This document shows, piece by piece, positions 15,138 through 15,785 of a stretch of DNA of 15,785 nt. The DNA is taken from assembly GCA_020024325.1 (NCBI GenBank), contig JAHHTY010000049.1:1-15785 (forward strand), in the 5' to 3' direction. Position 1 is the stretch's first letter. Each line of letters opens with the position of its first letter. The stretch is from Negativibacillus sp. GTDB lineage: Bacteria; Bacillota; Clostridia; Oscillospirales; Ruminococcaceae. Made by a program: the position numbers and the translations under genes. The notes beneath the pieces were generated by a model. That model was not told where the DNA came from, made no database searches, and saw nothing but the letters and a program-made list of their open reading frames with translations.

Positions 15138-15681
15138 ATAAGCCAAGAACTGAACTTTGATTATTTTTACACGATAGCATATAAAAAAGAAAACCTGTTA
15201 GTGCAATGATAGAATTGTTAACACAATGTAATTTTAGATGTAAACATTGCTACATTCCAGCACATATAAATCAAGGATTAGATTTTGAGAAAATGAATAG
15301 CCTTTTATATGAGCTTTGGGATATTGGAGTATTAAATATAACATTTACAGGTGGTGAAATATTTTTACATCCTCATATTATGGACTATATTGCTTTGGCG
15401 AGAAAATTACATATGAGGGTGTTTTTATTAAGTAATGGGACATTGCTTAATGAAAATATTGTGAAGGATTTGTCGGAGTTACATGTGGTAGAATTCTCCA
15501 CAACAATGTTTTCGTTAGATCATGAGGTACATGATTTTATCACATCTCATAAAGGCTCTTTGACTATGCTGTTAAAGAATTTACAACTTTAAAAAAATAC
15601 AATGTACCGGTTAAGGTAAAAACACCTTTATTGGATGTTAATGCGTCCTTGTTGTTGATGAGTGAAGGAAAAGAAAGATAA
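15138..15681 (+). pseudogene. Radical SAM peptide maturase, degenerate and truncated
   Basis: The intact central frame (15206-15592) has the iron-sulfur motif CNFRCKHC (CxxxCxxC) and the S-adenosylmethionine motif FTGGE, as in SPASM-type RiPP maturases. The upstream frame from 15138 has a good AGGAG site, but ATA stands where ATG is expected. That frame meets the central one only if one base is restored in the A6 run at 15183-15188. After 15566 a second one-base loss switches to a frame reading LKKYNVPVKVKTPLLDVN, which stops at 15681. The C-terminal half, including any SPASM auxiliary cluster domain, is missing. The enzyme would have installed the thioether or similar cross-link in the peptide at 13122. 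As it stands it cannot be functional. Confidence 0.82.
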
Positions 15682-15690
15682 GAACGACCA

Positions 15691-15729
15691 CAGGGTGTAT
15701 TGTTAAACTAACAATACACCCTGTTTTTT
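15691..15729 (+). terminator. Strong terminator closing the RiPP region
   Basis: A perfect 15-bp stem (15691-15705 with 15709-15723), an AAC loop and a T6 tract lie 9 nt after the last maturase-derived stop codon. Confidence 0.93.
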
Positions 15730-15754
15730 GTTGGCGCCGAACAGGCATGATAAA

Positions 15755-15775
15755 ACCCCCAGTTCAACTGGGGGT
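15755..15775. repeat. C/G-run hairpin at the window edge
   Basis: ACCCCCAGTT and AACTGGGGGT are perfect 10-bp arms around one C. On the - strand the stem is followed by TTTTAT, so it could end a - strand gene lying outside. It also resembles the subterminal hairpins of IS200/IS605-type elements. The window ends too soon to decide. Confidence 0.5.
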
Positions 15776-15785
15776 CAATAAAATA

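Overview
The window looks like chromosome from a low-GC anaerobic Firmicute of the Clostridia, most likely a gut Ruminococcaceae/Oscillospiraceae relative. This is inferred from the gyrase and ribosomal protein sequences, the strong AGGAGG ribosome sites, the TTG starts and the bile-acid-type dehydrogenase. No taxonomic search was possible.

Layout. (1) 1-6073: an incoming terminator, a good promoter, then gyrB, two small YcxB-like membrane proteins, and gyrA, all on + and closely spaced. A near-perfect ParB-binding parS sequence sits inside the second small gene, which suits a locus close to the replication origin. (2) 6155-9385: a WrbA/flavodoxin-type flavoprotein, then on the opposite strand a DUF1275 membrane protein that is divergent from a LysR regulator. 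After the regulator comes a short-chain dehydrogenase that closely resembles clostridial 7-alpha-hydroxysteroid dehydrogenases. (3) 9454-10845: murD on -, separated from the dehydrogenase by a 24-bp perfect-stem bidirectional terminator. (4) 10846-12105: a divergent control region with a consensus promoter and a structured leader, then rplM-rpsI. (5) 12106-15785: an accessory region inserted behind rpsI. It holds an 11-bp tandem repeat array, a strong terminator, and the C-terminal third or so of a DUF3987 replication protein from a mobile element. A ribosomally made, post-translationally modified peptide (RiPP) locus follows.

The RiPP locus is the least ordinary part. It has a 35-residue precursor with two C-terminal cysteines, an ABC exporter, a PqqD-like recognition protein and a radical SAM maturase, in that order. 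The precursor is intact. The exporter is frameshifted exactly at its Walker A motif. The PqqD-like gene is frameshifted. The maturase has lost its ATG, carries two frameshifts and lacks its C-terminal half. The housekeeping genes in the same window read cleanly, so this looks like a real, recently decaying cluster, although sequencing indels cannot be excluded. A strong terminator closes the region, followed by a second hairpin that may mark the edge of another element or a minus-strand terminator.
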